From positions 1-43,924 of the forward strand of contig JAHBNG010000127.1 of assembly GCA_019217005.1 (NCBI GenBank): a stretch of 43,924 nucleotides of DNA. The letters run 5' to 3'. A program made the position numbers and the translations under genes. The notes under the pieces were generated by a model. It saw only the letters and a list, made by a program, of their open reading frames with translations, had not been told where the DNA came from and searched no databases. How positions within the stretch are numbered: the stretch's first letter is position 1; each line of letters starts with the position of its first letter. This document shows positions 26,064 to 34,109 of this stretch, piece after piece. This stretch comes from Chloroflexi bacterium TSY (GTDB taxonomy: Bacteria; Chloroflexota; Anaerolineae; Caldilineales; Caldilineaceae).

Positions 26064-27521
26064 TTAATGACTATCCGAAATCGGTTGGCGCAACTGGGGA
26101 AAAGCTGAGGTGATGACAGCTATCAACACAGCAGCGCAACCGGCATGCACAACAACAGCAAATGGCGCACCATAATTCTCGGTCAGGAAGCCGATCTGAA
26201 GTTTCCCCAACGGGTCAGCACCAATGCCAAGAACAACCGCTCCCATCGCTCGTCCCCGCATCTCGTCGCTCGCGGCAAGTAAAACGATTGAACTCTGCAA
26301 CACGGCGAAGCAACTATGTCCAATACCTGCGACTAGAAGCATGATCCACGAAAAGGGGAAGAGAGTAGAGGACGCAAACGCAATCAATGCGAAGCACTCG
26401 CAAAACGTTCCGATGACAAAGATCGACCCCTGCCCCACGCGTTGACGCAGTTGATTGATCACGATCAGGCCGATAAATGAACCGATTCCCGTACCCGTTC
26501 CCAATAGCCCTAAACCCGATGCATCCTGCCCCAGAATATCTCGCGCAAAGATGGGCAAAAGTGAAATGTATGGAATGATGAGAAAGTTTACCACAACGGT
26601 AATCAAAACGACGGCAAAGATAGGCTGGCTGTGTCGGACATACTGGAGACCTTGAGCAATCATACGTAGAGAAGATGGTTGACCCGACATGTTGGTACGC
26701 GGAATCTCTCGATCAGATAGGGAGTGAATGAGAACTACGCCACCGCTAGCCATGAACGCCAGAAATGCAAAACACGTAGAGGTTCCGGCATGCTCTATAA
26801 TCCATCCAGACAAGAAAGGACCGACGATCCGTAAACTCCCCGCCAAAAAGCTATCCAAAAGAAGGGCGTCAACTGTGCGATTCTTACCGACTAAATCTGG
26901 CAGAAGCGCTCGCCGCGAAGAAAATTCCAAAGACCAGGAGAATCCAAACATCAGAGCGCCAACAATTAGATGCCAGAAGCGAATCTGCGCAGTCCAGAGT
27001 AGAATAGCGATGAGTGTATACGTTGCCACGTTTGCCATTTGTGACCAAAGTATCACGCGTCGACGACCAAAGCGGTCTGCCATCGGACCAGCAACAAAAC
27101 CAGAGACGACGAAAGGCGCCGTGCGAAAGAAGCCGATGACTGCCACAAGCCAGGCTGAGTTGGTCATATCCAAAACCAACCAACCATAGACGATCATTTC
27201 CATCGAGAGAGAGAGCCACCAAAAGCCATTGCTCATCCACAAACGACGAAAATTCACGTTCGTTAATGGAGCCAAGATGCCGTCGAAAGTTATGCGTTCA
27301 GTAAGGTATGCGTATAAAATAGACATCATTGTCATCGCTTCAGCTACTTGTCGAACAATCAGCTCGCAAAACACCTGATACATTTTTCGTCTTGGAATAG
27401 CGCCGGATCGCTCACCCCATCTAACGATAAAACTTCGCCATCCGACAGACATTGCCGCAGACCCTAATACACCAAAATCTCCAAGCTCACAATCATAAGG
27501 CTCAGAACCGTTATGATCCAA
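26064..27521 (-). CDS. MFS-type efflux transporter
   Basis: This is a major facilitator of the MFS_3/DHA1 drug-efflux kind. The first conserved segment is LAPLTNVNFRRLWMSNGFWW, then GPMADRFGRRRVILWSQM, the loop 2-3 signature, and a 12-helix pattern follows to the end (AVVVHAGCAAVLIAVITSAF). The exported substrate cannot be told. The frame is open from 27521, but the first ~60 codons look non-conserved; the likely start is the ATG at 27335 (MTMMSILYAYLTERI), although no clear ribosome site precedes it. The longest version would overlap the divergent MazG-like gene by nine bases, which also argues for a shorter protein. Confidence 0.85.
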   Translation of the reverse strand: MDHNGSEPYDCELGDFGVLGSAAMSVGWRSFIVRWGERSGAIPRRKMYQVFCELIVRQVAEAMTMMSILYAYLTERITFDGILAPLTNVNFRRLWMSNGFWWLSLSMEMIVYGWLVLDMTNSAWLVAVIGFFRTAPFVVSGFVAGPMADRFGRRRVILWSQMANVATYTLIAILLWTAQIRFWHLIVGALMFGFSWSLEFSSRRALLPDLVGKNRTVDALLLDSFLAGSLRIVGPFLSGWIIEHAGTSTCFAFLAFMASGGVVLIHSLSDREIPRTNMSGQPSSLRMIAQGLQYVRHSQPIFAVVLITVVVNFLIIPYISLLPIFARDILGQDASGLGLLGTGTGIGSFIGLIVINQLRQRVGQGSIFVIGTFCECFALIAFASSTLFPFSWIMLLVAGIGHSCFAVLQSSIVLLAASDEMRGRAMGAVVLGIGADPLGKLQIGFLTENYGAPFAVVVHAGCAAVLIAVITSAFPQLRQPISDSH

Positions 27522-27866
27522 CTATTGCAAAAAGAAAATCTCAAACTACAAGATATGCAGGAATTCCACCGTCAGCTCGATCAGGCCAAAAATTTCGAAG
27601 CCGACTTCATCAAAAATGTAGGCTTCATGGCTGGGGAAATCGGGGAGGCAGTCAATGCGTATCGCCACCTCTCGAAAGTGATCAACACACCAGAAGAAGA
27701 CACAGCCCGTACCCACTTGGGTGAAGAACTCGCCGACTGTTTGGCCTACATCTTAAAAATGGCTAACTACGGCGGTATCGATTTGCAAGACGCCTATGTC
27801 AAAAAGATGACGCGCAACGTTTCACGGACGTGGCACGGTGTGGATGTGCAGGAATCGGTATCGTAA
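27513..27866 (+). CDS. MazG-like nucleotide pyrophosphohydrolase
   Basis: The 117-residue all-helical protein has the metal-binding pattern of MazG/dUTPase-like enzymes: MAGEIGEAVNAYRHLSK, then HLGEELADCLAYILKMANYG (ExxE and ExxD). These enzymes hydrolyse (d)NTPs to monophosphates, often as housecleaning. It ends with VKKMTRNVSRTWHG, a common C-terminal signature of this subgroup. It is divergent from the MFS gene, and convergent with the APH-like gene across a hairpin-rich gap. Confidence 0.85.
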   Translation: MIQLLQKENLKLQDMQEFHRQLDQAKNFEADFIKNVGFMAGEIGEAVNAYRHLSKVINTPEEDTARTHLGEELADCLAYILKMANYGGIDLQDAYVKKMTRNVSRTWHGVDVQESVS

Positions 27867-27948
27867 TGTGATGGTTGGGTATCTGGAAGGTCAACCATTT
27901 CGTGTAAAGCCATTTAGTACTGCGTAAACAAAGTATTTTGGCATTTTG

Positions 27949-28035
27949 GCCCTCACCCCGGCCCTTCTCCCAGCCCGGGAGAGGGGAATCTGGCTCCCTT
28001 CCTCCACGAGTGGGGGAAGGGCTGGGGATGGGGGC
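27949..28035. repeat. GC-rich long hairpin (REP-like)
   Basis: GGCCCTCACCCCGGCCCTTC at the left (27949-27971) pairs imperfectly with the right arm ending GGGGATGGGGGCC (28012-28035). The sequence type is a familiar intergenic palindrome in many bacteria. It lies between two convergent genes and may help end both transcripts. Confidence 0.65.
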
Positions 28036-28108
28036 CAACAGACCGCATAACTTACTTTACGGAGTATTTAGGAATGAGCCGCAAATAACTTCGACATTTG
28101 GAGATTGT

Positions 28109-28160
28109 GAGATTAAAGATAGAGAGATCCGGCCGTTGTAATCTCTCAGTCTCTAATCTC
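28109..28160. terminator. Inverted repeat between convergent genes
   Basis: GAGATTAAAGATAGAGAGAT (28109-28128) pairs with 28141-28160 at 17 of 20 positions across a 12-base loop. It lies 57 bases downstream of the APH-like gene's stop. There is no long T-run; a terminator role is plausible only. Confidence 0.4.
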
Positions 28161-28215
28161 GCACAAACTGTACAAGTTATTAAATTCCCATTCCTTTTTG
28201 GAGTCGCCGAACTGA

Positions 28216-29037
28216 CTATGCTAATGCATTCTGCAGTGTTGCACGATGATGGATCATCCAAGCTGCGCTGCGCGCCCGCCAAGCAAATCCCCATAGCACT
28301 TGATCATCCACCTGATCCAGCTTTGTATCTGGCAAAATTTGCGCCTCGTCCGCTTCATTGGCAGTGGCGCAGATGGCAACGTCGATCATCTTATCGACGA
28401 AGCCCTGCCGCTCTTGAGCTGAAAGCCCATACCCATCGACAATTGCCCGCAGATGCTGCGCACGTATTCCAAGAGAAGGCAACGCCTCTCGTTCGGCCAC
28501 GATATCATCATGAAGCTTAGCATTCAACCAGCAAGCTTGTGCCAGTTCGATCAGAGGATCGACCGGGCCAGCATATTCCCAATCGATCAAAGCAAATGGC
28601 AATCCATCGCGTATCACAACATTCCACGGGGCCACATCACAATGTCCAATGATGGAGGGAGATTCCCCTAAAGAACGACCAAACCAAGGGTACCATCGTG
28701 CATTAAGAGGTGGCTGGAAAGATGCAGTAGCTTGATGGAGATCCCGTATCATCTTCCCCAATATTGCGGACCCTTCTAAAGGCCAGAGACCCATATCTTG
28801 GAACTCACCTTCGACGTAAGTGAGAAGCTCACGTCCTTCTACATCAAATCCAGAGCCAATTACACGGGGGGCTCCGGGAAACCCCTCTGCATCAAGATGG
28901 CGTAAGAGTAAATGGACGGCCGTTGCCCACTCACCCGTTTCCTTAATGATAACTTGCCCTTGTCGGAAGACTGCTGCTGGATGAAATTGGCTTTTGACCC
29001 GTAAAACTTCTAAATCGTTGTCGTTGTATCTATCCAT
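28216..29037 (-). CDS. Aminoglycoside phosphotransferase-family kinase
   Basis: This 273-residue protein belongs to the APH/choline-kinase fold. The Brenner-type catalytic loop is IGHCDVAPWNVVIRDG (usual HGDxxxxN, with Cys replacing Gly here), followed by the metal-binding FALIDWEYAGPVDPLIELA. The N-terminal lobe has VIKETGEWATAVHLLLRHLD as the ATP-lobe region. Family members phosphorylate small molecules such as aminoglycosides, choline or homoserine; resistance is not implied. It ends 349 bases from the convergent MazG-like gene. The start MDRYNDND has no strong ribosome site. Confidence 0.88.
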   Translation of the reverse strand: MDRYNDNDLEVLRVKSQFHPAAVFRQGQVIIKETGEWATAVHLLLRHLDAEGFPGAPRVIGSGFDVEGRELLTYVEGEFQDMGLWPLEGSAILGKMIRDLHQATASFQPPLNARWYPWFGRSLGESPSIIGHCDVAPWNVVIRDGLPFALIDWEYAGPVDPLIELAQACWLNAKLHDDIVAEREALPSLGIRAQHLRAIVDGYGLSAQERQGFVDKMIDVAICATANEADEAQILPDTKLDQVDDQVLWGFAWRARSAAWMIHHRATLQNALA

Positions 29038-29062
29038 TTCTAACGATTGAGGTCGACTGACA

Positions 29063-30106
29063 TTATCCTGCCTGTGCCATTCGCAACTGTCGGTCCTTCA
29101 GCTGACGGAAGCCAATCAACTTTTTATCATCCTCATCCCAGAGTGTTAGCAGAACACTCTTGCCACTGCTGCGAGGTGTTAGAATCACTGTGTCTCGAAA
29201 GAGTGCATTCTCGTTATGACATTGTTCCAAGCGATAGTTGGGGATGCGTGGACTCAGATGGTGAATATGGTGAAAACCAATATTTCCAGTGAACCACTGC
29301 AATACTTTCGGCAGCCGATAGTAGGAACTGCCTTGCAACGCAGCGAGCGTGTAATCCCAACTCTCCGGATCAGACCAATAGGTTTCTTCAAATTGATGCT
29401 GAACATAAAAGAGGAAAGCGCCTGCCGAAGAGGCAATTGCCACCACGGGTAGTTGCACGAGCAAAAACGCCTTCCAGCCCACAAACCAAATCACAATACT
29501 TGTAAGCACTGCAATACCTAAATTTGTCCACCAAATACTGGACTCAACTCGTCGAAGTGCTTTGTTTCTGGAGCCAGGGAAGCGATAGAGAATTATAAAG
29601 AGCAAAATCGGCGCGATGACAAAGAGAAAAACGGGATTGCGATAGATGCGATACTTGAGCCTTCCCCACTTCGAGTGCTCAAGATATTCGTTGACGGTCA
29701 TCGTATAGATATCACCGATCCCACGGTGTTCTAGATTTCCTGCGTTGGCATGATGAATCGCATGTCCTTTGCGCCAATAGTAATAAGGTGTAAAAGTAAA
29801 AAAGCCGCACAGCACCCCCACCCAATCGTTTGCTCTGCGCGATTTGAAGAAGGAACCGTGTCCACAGTCATGCTGAATGATAAACAACCGCATCAATAGA
29901 CCAGCTGTAGGAAATGCGAGTAGCAATGTCAGCACATAACTAATTTCAAGACTCTGCACCATCAAATACCAGAGAAGGACAAAGGGCAAAAATGAATTAC
30001 ACAGTTGCCAAGTGCTAATCCAGAGACGCGATGATTGATATTGGGCAACAACACTTTTCCAACTCGAATCTTCCAGTGCCACAGGTGTGGCAGAATTTAA
30101 TTGCAT
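29063..30106 (-). CDS. Membrane fatty acid desaturase (DesA/omega-6 type)
   Basis: The 347-residue protein carries the three histidine boxes of acyl-lipid desaturases: HDCGH (79-83), HAIHH (115-119) and FHHIHH near residue 275. GNLEHRGIGDIYTMTVNEYL between box two and the next membrane pair is typical of the delta-12/omega-6 group. Hydrophobic stretches (FLPFVLLWYLMVQSLEISYV and others) fit four membrane spans. It introduces double bonds into membrane lipids using di-iron and O2, so the host is at least microaerophilic. ATG 30106 has GGGAG just upstream; a TTG one codon earlier is less likely. Confidence 0.93.
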   Translation of the reverse strand: MQLNSATPVALEDSSWKSVVAQYQSSRLWISTWQLCNSFLPFVLLWYLMVQSLEISYVLTLLLAFPTAGLLMRLFIIQHDCGHGSFFKSRRANDWVGVLCGFFTFTPYYYWRKGHAIHHANAGNLEHRGIGDIYTMTVNEYLEHSKWGRLKYRIYRNPVFLFVIAPILLFIILYRFPGSRNKALRRVESSIWWTNLGIAVLTSIVIWFVGWKAFLLVQLPVVAIASSAGAFLFYVQHQFEETYWSDPESWDYTLAALQGSSYYRLPKVLQWFTGNIGFHHIHHLSPRIPNYRLEQCHNENALFRDTVILTPRSSGKSVLLTLWDEDDKKLIGFRQLKDRQLRMAQAG

Positions 30107-30277
30107 CAAAATCTCCCAGAGGCAAAAGCCTTCTTTTATGGCTAAAGGGCAGCTTCACGACATAATGATGTCGGATGATATGTATGCACTCGTCAGACAA
30201 CGTTGTGCAAATTCTCTAGCCTTTCTCTGGCGAACCCAAAAGTTTGCACCGAATTCTTGGATGAGTCCACACACAAC

Positions 30278-30303
30278 AGAGCCCCAGCATAGACTGGGGC
30301 TCT
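30278..30303. terminator. Perfect 10-bp stem hairpin
   Basis: AGAGCCCCAG and CTGGGGCTCT pair perfectly around a 6-base loop. It lies 129 bases past the stop of the reverse-strand mscS-like gene in the 30107-30431 gap and could end that operon. No T-run follows on either strand. The remaining gap holds the desaturase promoter and a short family A-like repeat. Confidence 0.55.
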
Positions 30304-30377
30304 CATACTATAACACCAACGACCTTTATAAGTAGTGATCATTTTTTGCATTGTGGTGGCGATTCCAAAAAAGATAT

Positions 30378-30444
30378 GATCCACAGATGAACAGGATTTA
30401 TAGGATTAGAAGAGAAATCCAGTCAATGCCGTCAATCTGTGGAT
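30378..30444. repeat. Palindromic repeat, family A-like
   Basis: ATCCACAGAT (30379-30388) and ATCTGTGGAT (about 30435-30444) are perfect inverted ends. The first 23 bases recur inverted at 26005-26027. The right end overlaps the last codons of the mscS-like gene. Confidence 0.65.
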
Positions 30445-31286
30445 GATTTAAAATTTGGATTGGCCTGGTCAGATATTGTAGTGGGCACCACTGCATGTCG
30501 ACACCTCATGGCCAAGAGCGCTTCTTTGCCGCGTACGGTCAGATCGCTGATGAAAAGAAATTCGTCGCTGCCCGAGACAGGATATGCTTTGACTCGATAA
30601 TGGGTGCCCCAAGGTTTCTCAAATACAATGACGGCGGCGTCTTTATCGAGGCGAATGTAGGGGCTTGTAATGGCTACATCGCGCAGTTTTTCACGTACGG
30701 CGCGTGCATCGTGATCTGGATGAAGATAAAAATCGGCCACACATAGATGTTCTGGTTGGCCATCGTTGGCATTTGCGACGACACCATTCCAAATGATGGA
30801 GTGGGGAACCACAATTAATGTGTCATCGGGTGTAACGAGACGCACCGAACGCAAACCCATCTCTTGAACCCGCCCATAATATCCACCCAAGCTAACCCAA
30901 TCGCCAGATCGGTAGGGCATCTCCCACATGGCGACCACACCAGCAATGAGGCTACTAAAATAATCGCGCATGATCACGCCAATCGTGACCAGTGCGGAAA
31001 GCAGCGTGGCAACCGGACTGAGCGTCATGAGCATGATCACCAGCACAATCGCTATGAGTTGGATGATCAGTCTCAAAACTGGATGCCAGCGTTCGATTCG
31101 TGGTCGCAATCTCTCTGGAAGAGCATTTGCCAGGCTCGCCAATACACTCCGAACGATCCAGTTTAATACCCATGCGCTCAACAATACGCCCACGGCTATT
31201 GGAATATTCCTGAATTGCTCGATGCTCAAATTTGTCGTCAGATCAATGCCAAAACCAGAAAGTAGTTCAATGAAGTTTTCTAACAT
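30432..31286 (-). CDS. Small-conductance mechanosensitive channel (MscS) family
   Basis: The 284-residue protein has three membrane segments: IPIAVGVLLSAWVLNWIV, VLRLIIQLIAIVLVIMLMTL, and the pore-lining ATLLSALVTIGVIMRDYFSS. The MscS beta domain follows, with YRSGDWVSLGGYYGRVQEMG and a VTPDDTLIVVPHSIIWNGVV signature (normally PN). Such channels release solutes when the membrane is stretched. The gene lies 120 bases downstream of the degenerate AAA gene (31406), separated by an unusual interleaved inverted-repeat region, and the two probably form one operon. The stop codon region overlaps a palindromic repeat. Confidence 0.92.
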   Translation of the reverse strand: MLENFIELLSGFGIDLTTNLSIEQFRNIPIAVGVLLSAWVLNWIVRSVLASLANALPERLRPRIERWHPVLRLIIQLIAIVLVIMLMTLSPVATLLSALVTIGVIMRDYFSSLIAGVVAMWEMPYRSGDWVSLGGYYGRVQEMGLRSVRLVTPDDTLIVVPHSIIWNGVVANANDGQPEHLCVADFYLHPDHDARAVREKLRDVAITSPYIRLDKDAAVIVFEKPWGTHYRVKAYPVSGSDEFLFISDLTVRGKEALLAMRCRHAVVPTTISDQANPNFKSSTD

Positions 31287-31318
31287 AAGGGTTGGGGTTT
31301 AGGTTTTTTCAACAATTA

Positions 31319-31400
31319 AAATCCCTAATTTGATCTGGAAAACTCAAACCATTCCAGAGAAATCGACTTGGCAAATCAGGGATTTATTTCTCTGGAATGG
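31319..31400 (-). repeat. Two interleaved inverted repeats (pseudoknot-like order)
   Basis: AAATCCCTAATTTG (31319-31332) pairs with 31372-31385 (one mismatch). CCATTCCAGAGAAAT (31349-31363) pairs perfectly with 31386-31400. The order A-B-A'-B' would allow either hairpin or a pseudoknot in RNA. It lies between the AAA-like gene and mscS on their shared strand. Confidence 0.75.
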
Positions 31401-31405
31401 CCTTA

Positions 31406-32758
31406 TTACAAATCATCGACAAAGAAGCCCTGTTCCCGCAAGAAAGCTCGTACCGCCAAATAGCCAAGCGGCGAAACTTCGATCAGTCCATCTCGATATT
31501 GAACCAACTCTGCATTGAGCATGACCTGGAGTCTGCGCAAAATGAACGAAGTTGAACGTGGCAAGACATCTTGAAGAAGCGTACGTGGAAGCCCATTGTG
31601 GATGAGCAGAGTTTGCAAGATAAAGGCATCGTCATTGGTAAAGGTACTCGGCACAACGGGCAGAATCGTTTCGTCAATTGGCTGAACCCAAATTGTGTAG
31701 CCGGGATCGTCTGCGGCCTCTCGCTGAACTTGCTCGTGCACATCCACAGATGCTTCAATAGTAATGCTATGGCGCCACAACGCACGGGCAATCCCAGGAT
31801 TGCCGCGGCTAATATCGGCCAGCTTGTCAAAGAATGTCTGATAGACCTTCTCATTTGCTTCGTCCGGCGGCTCTGCCCCAACCGTGAACAGAATCGTCTT
31901 GCCCCGTCGGAAGGTAAACGTTCGATGATGTGAGCCGCTCGACAGTTCAATCAACCAAGCACCGAGCGCTTCTCCTGAACAGCGCTCCAGCGTGAGAGGT
32001 GGTCGCACCATCGCATCAACATGAAGTGCATCGTGCAAATAGGCCCACGCCCAACTATGACAAACCACAAGACTGGGCGGTCCCTCTGTGGTTAAATAAT
32101 CCATCAAACGGCGAATCAAACCGAGCCCATTATGGTGACGCAGATAATATTTCTCCAGTCCAACAATCACCAATTTGCTTTGATCCTCTTCACGTTCTAA
32201 GTCAGTAGGCAATTGCTGCTTTAGCTCATCGAGCCACAGAGCGCTTGGAGCGCAAATCTGTTCGTTCGTTGGTGCAACGGGTAATAAATAGCCCTGACGC
32301 TGCGCCCATCCTCGTACCATCTCGTCGACTCCACTGTGAGGTGCAGTCAAGAGCATCTGAATCCCCGGTTCTCTGGGATGTGTACCTTGCCAAGCTTCTA
32401 ATGCCAAGGAGAGTTGGCGATGGACCATGTCACTGGTGCTCAAGTCGTCAATTTCACCTGGATCAGGAGATAATTCTGTGCGGTAAAATATAGAGGTTCC
32501 AACTCCGTTTTTGGTAGATCGTTTCGCGATGGGATCAGACGCTTCCAACCAGTTAGGCGGCGGAACAACCCAATCGAGCAGACGAGCCGGGGCGGATTGT
32601 AGATCGGGGCTAACAAACTCTACCTCATTCTCTTCAGTCGATTTTGTACGTGAGAAATAGTGTTCCCAAACGTGCCGTAAGAGCCCTTTATCGGGCTCTG
32701 GATCAAAGGCTAGGTCTTTGATGTAATCGGCTAATGGAATAAAGCGCCATAAGGTCAT
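31406..32758 (-). CDS. Degenerate AAA/STAND-like protein with C-terminal winged helix, next to mscS
   Basis: The 450-residue protein looks like a P-loop ATPase that has lost its motifs. In the Walker A position stands MLLTAPHSGVDEMVRGW (136-152), without GKT/S. In the Walker B position stands KLVIVGLEKYYLRHHNGLGL (195-214), without the Asp-Glu pair. A strand and sensor-like segment (SLVVCHSWAWAYLHDAL) follows, then a helical middle and a C-terminal winged-helix-like region (LLIHNGLPRTLLQDVLP and SFILRRLQVMLNAELVQYRD). It is upstream of mscS on the same strand, so a role in sensing or controlling the channel is possible but unproven. The family is not one I can name. A perfect palindrome lies 35 bases before the start. 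Confidence 0.75.
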   Translation of the reverse strand: MTLWRFIPLADYIKDLAFDPEPDKGLLRHVWEHYFSRTKSTEENEVEFVSPDLQSAPARLLDWVVPPPNWLEASDPIAKRSTKNGVGTSIFYRTELSPDPGEIDDLSTSDMVHRQLSLALEAWQGTHPREPGIQMLLTAPHSGVDEMVRGWAQRQGYLLPVAPTNEQICAPSALWLDELKQQLPTDLEREEDQSKLVIVGLEKYYLRHHNGLGLIRRLMDYLTTEGPPSLVVCHSWAWAYLHDALHVDAMVRPPLTLERCSGEALGAWLIELSSGSHHRTFTFRRGKTILFTVGAEPPDEANEKVYQTFFDKLADISRGNPGIARALWRHSITIEASVDVHEQVQREAADDPGYTIWVQPIDETILPVVPSTFTNDDAFILQTLLIHNGLPRTLLQDVLPRSTSFILRRLQVMLNAELVQYRDGLIEVSPLGYLAVRAFLREQGFFVDDL

Positions 32759-32792
32759 GGTTTGGCGTACCTGATAGACATATCACTCTGTG

Positions 32793-32806
32793 GCTATCAT
32801 GATAGC
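32793..32806. promoter_or_regulatory. Perfect 14-bp palindrome upstream of the AAA-mscS operon
   Basis: GCTATCATGATAGC is a perfect palindrome 34 bases before the reverse-strand start at 32758. It may be an operator. The binding protein is unknown. Confidence 0.45.
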
Positions 32807-32840
32807 ATGAGCTGCTACCATAAACAAGCGAGTATTCATC

Positions 32841-32896
32841 TTGACAACTAAAACGTTTTCGTGATAGTCTAGGATCAACACTCTAAAACGTTTTAG
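32841..32896 (+). promoter_or_regulatory. Promoter and two LacI-type operators for the sugar-uptake operon
   Basis: TTGACA at 32841-32846 is a perfect -35; a weak -10 (TAGTCT, 32865-32870) follows at 18 bases. AAAACGTTTT occurs twice: 32850-32859 within the spacer, and 32885-32894 as part of the perfect palindrome CTAAAACGTTTTAG (32883-32896). Starts are 35 bases apart. A centre of CG with A/T flanks is the classic LacI-family operator. The adjacent LacI-type gene is the obvious binder, so autoregulation is likely. Confidence 0.8.
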
Positions 32897-32905
32897 AAAC
32901 TAAGG

Positions 32906-32983
32906 GAGTGTGTTCCAAAGTGTGTAAATGGAGCGGTTCTCTGACTGAGCAATGTTCATTTACACACTTTGTGGTACACACTC
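32906..32983. repeat. Palindromic repeat family B, copy 2, in the lacI-like leader
   Basis: Arms 32906-32930 (starting GAGTGTGTTCCA) and 32957-32983 are nearly perfect complements. The copy is inverted relative to 18933-19012. It lies between the operators and the regulator start, so the mRNA leader would fold into a long hairpin. Confidence 0.82.
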
Positions 32984-33022
32984 GAACTTTAACGCATCCC
33001 ATTCCCTTACAAGTTGCTCAGT

Positions 33023-34036
33023 ATGTCGGTCAGACTCGAGGATATCTCTAAGCATCTTGGTCTGTCAATCTCTACAGTTTCCAAGGCGCTCAATGGATAT
33101 AGTGACATCTCGCCTGCAACCAAAGAACGTATTCAGGAAGCAGCGACAGCATTGGGGTATCACCCCAATATGGCAGCGCGCAACCTACGCCGTCAGCGCA
33201 CAGAAAAAATCGGCATGGTGGTCAATTATCCCATCAACATTGTAGATGATTTTTTGTCAGAGCTCATTCCAGGGGCAGCGTTGGCAGCAGAACGAGCCGA
33301 TTACAACCTGATTCTCTACACAAGTGTCGCCCAACATCCAGAACGCATCAGTAAAATTTGTCGTGCGCGCGAAGTTGATGGCCTTTTACTCCTTTGGCCC
33401 CCACAGCTCGAAGAGACCCTTGACTTGATGGAAAAGGAACAGATTCCTTATGTTGTGTTGCCACGCCGGGTGCCATCTAAAGATGTTTCTTACATCGCGG
33501 CGGATCATGAATCTGGCGGGCGAATGCTGACTCAGCATCTTATTGAACTCGGTCATACGCGCATTGGCTTTACCAGCCGTCCAGAGATGCATGAAACAAA
33601 TATGGATCGCTATGCTGGTTATTGTATGGCGTTGGCTGACGCAGGAATTCCGCTGGATGAAAGTCTAGTGGTGGAGACCGACGGCAACGATCCGCAAGAT
33701 GGCAAGCGCGCGATAGATACCTTTCTTGCGATGGATGTACCACCAACGGCGATTCTTTTTTTTACCGACCCCATGGCCATGCAGGCGCTGGCAGCAGCCA
33801 ATGAGCGCGGGATTCGGGTCCCAGAAGAACTCTCGATTGCGGGTCATGATGGCATTTTGACCTCTGGATTGACAGTTCCTGCTCTTACAACGGTACGACA
33901 GCCAATTCCTCAAATGGGGCGTCTAGCGCTCGAGTGCTTACTAGCCCGAATCGTGGATCATAATTTGTCGGCAGCACAACACATCCTATCAGTCGAACTC
34001 GTTGTGCGTAATTCAACGGGGCAGAACAGTCCATAA
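33023..34036 (+). CDS. LacI-family transcription regulator
   Basis: The 337-residue protein starts MSVRLEDISKHLGLSISTVS, with the LacI helix-turn-helix, recognition segment STVSKALNGYSDIS and hinge region HPNMAARNLRR. A periplasmic-binding-like sensor domain follows: DGLLLLWPP, GRMLTQHLIELGHTRIGFTS, PPTAILFFTDPMAMQALAAA and SIAGHDG. The ligand is probably the sugar carried by the ABC importer that follows 73 bases downstream. I prefer ATG 33023; a TTG at 33014 would add three residues. No strong ribosome site is visible, possibly because the leader was changed by the repeat at 32906-32983. Confidence 0.94.
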   Translation: MSVRLEDISKHLGLSISTVSKALNGYSDISPATKERIQEAATALGYHPNMAARNLRRQRTEKIGMVVNYPINIVDDFLSELIPGAALAAERADYNLILYTSVAQHPERISKICRAREVDGLLLLWPPQLEETLDLMEKEQIPYVVLPRRVPSKDVSYIAADHESGGRMLTQHLIELGHTRIGFTSRPEMHETNMDRYAGYCMALADAGIPLDESLVVETDGNDPQDGKRAIDTFLAMDVPPTAILFFTDPMAMQALAAANERGIRVPEELSIAGHDGILTSGLTVPALTTVRQPIPQMGRLALECLLARIVDHNLSAAQHILSVELVVRNSTGQNSP

Positions 34037-34109
34037 TAAACAGTTCACGGCTAGCTGCGGCTTTAGGGGTTTTATTCAACCTACATACTACTAAGGAGAT
34101 TCAACACGT

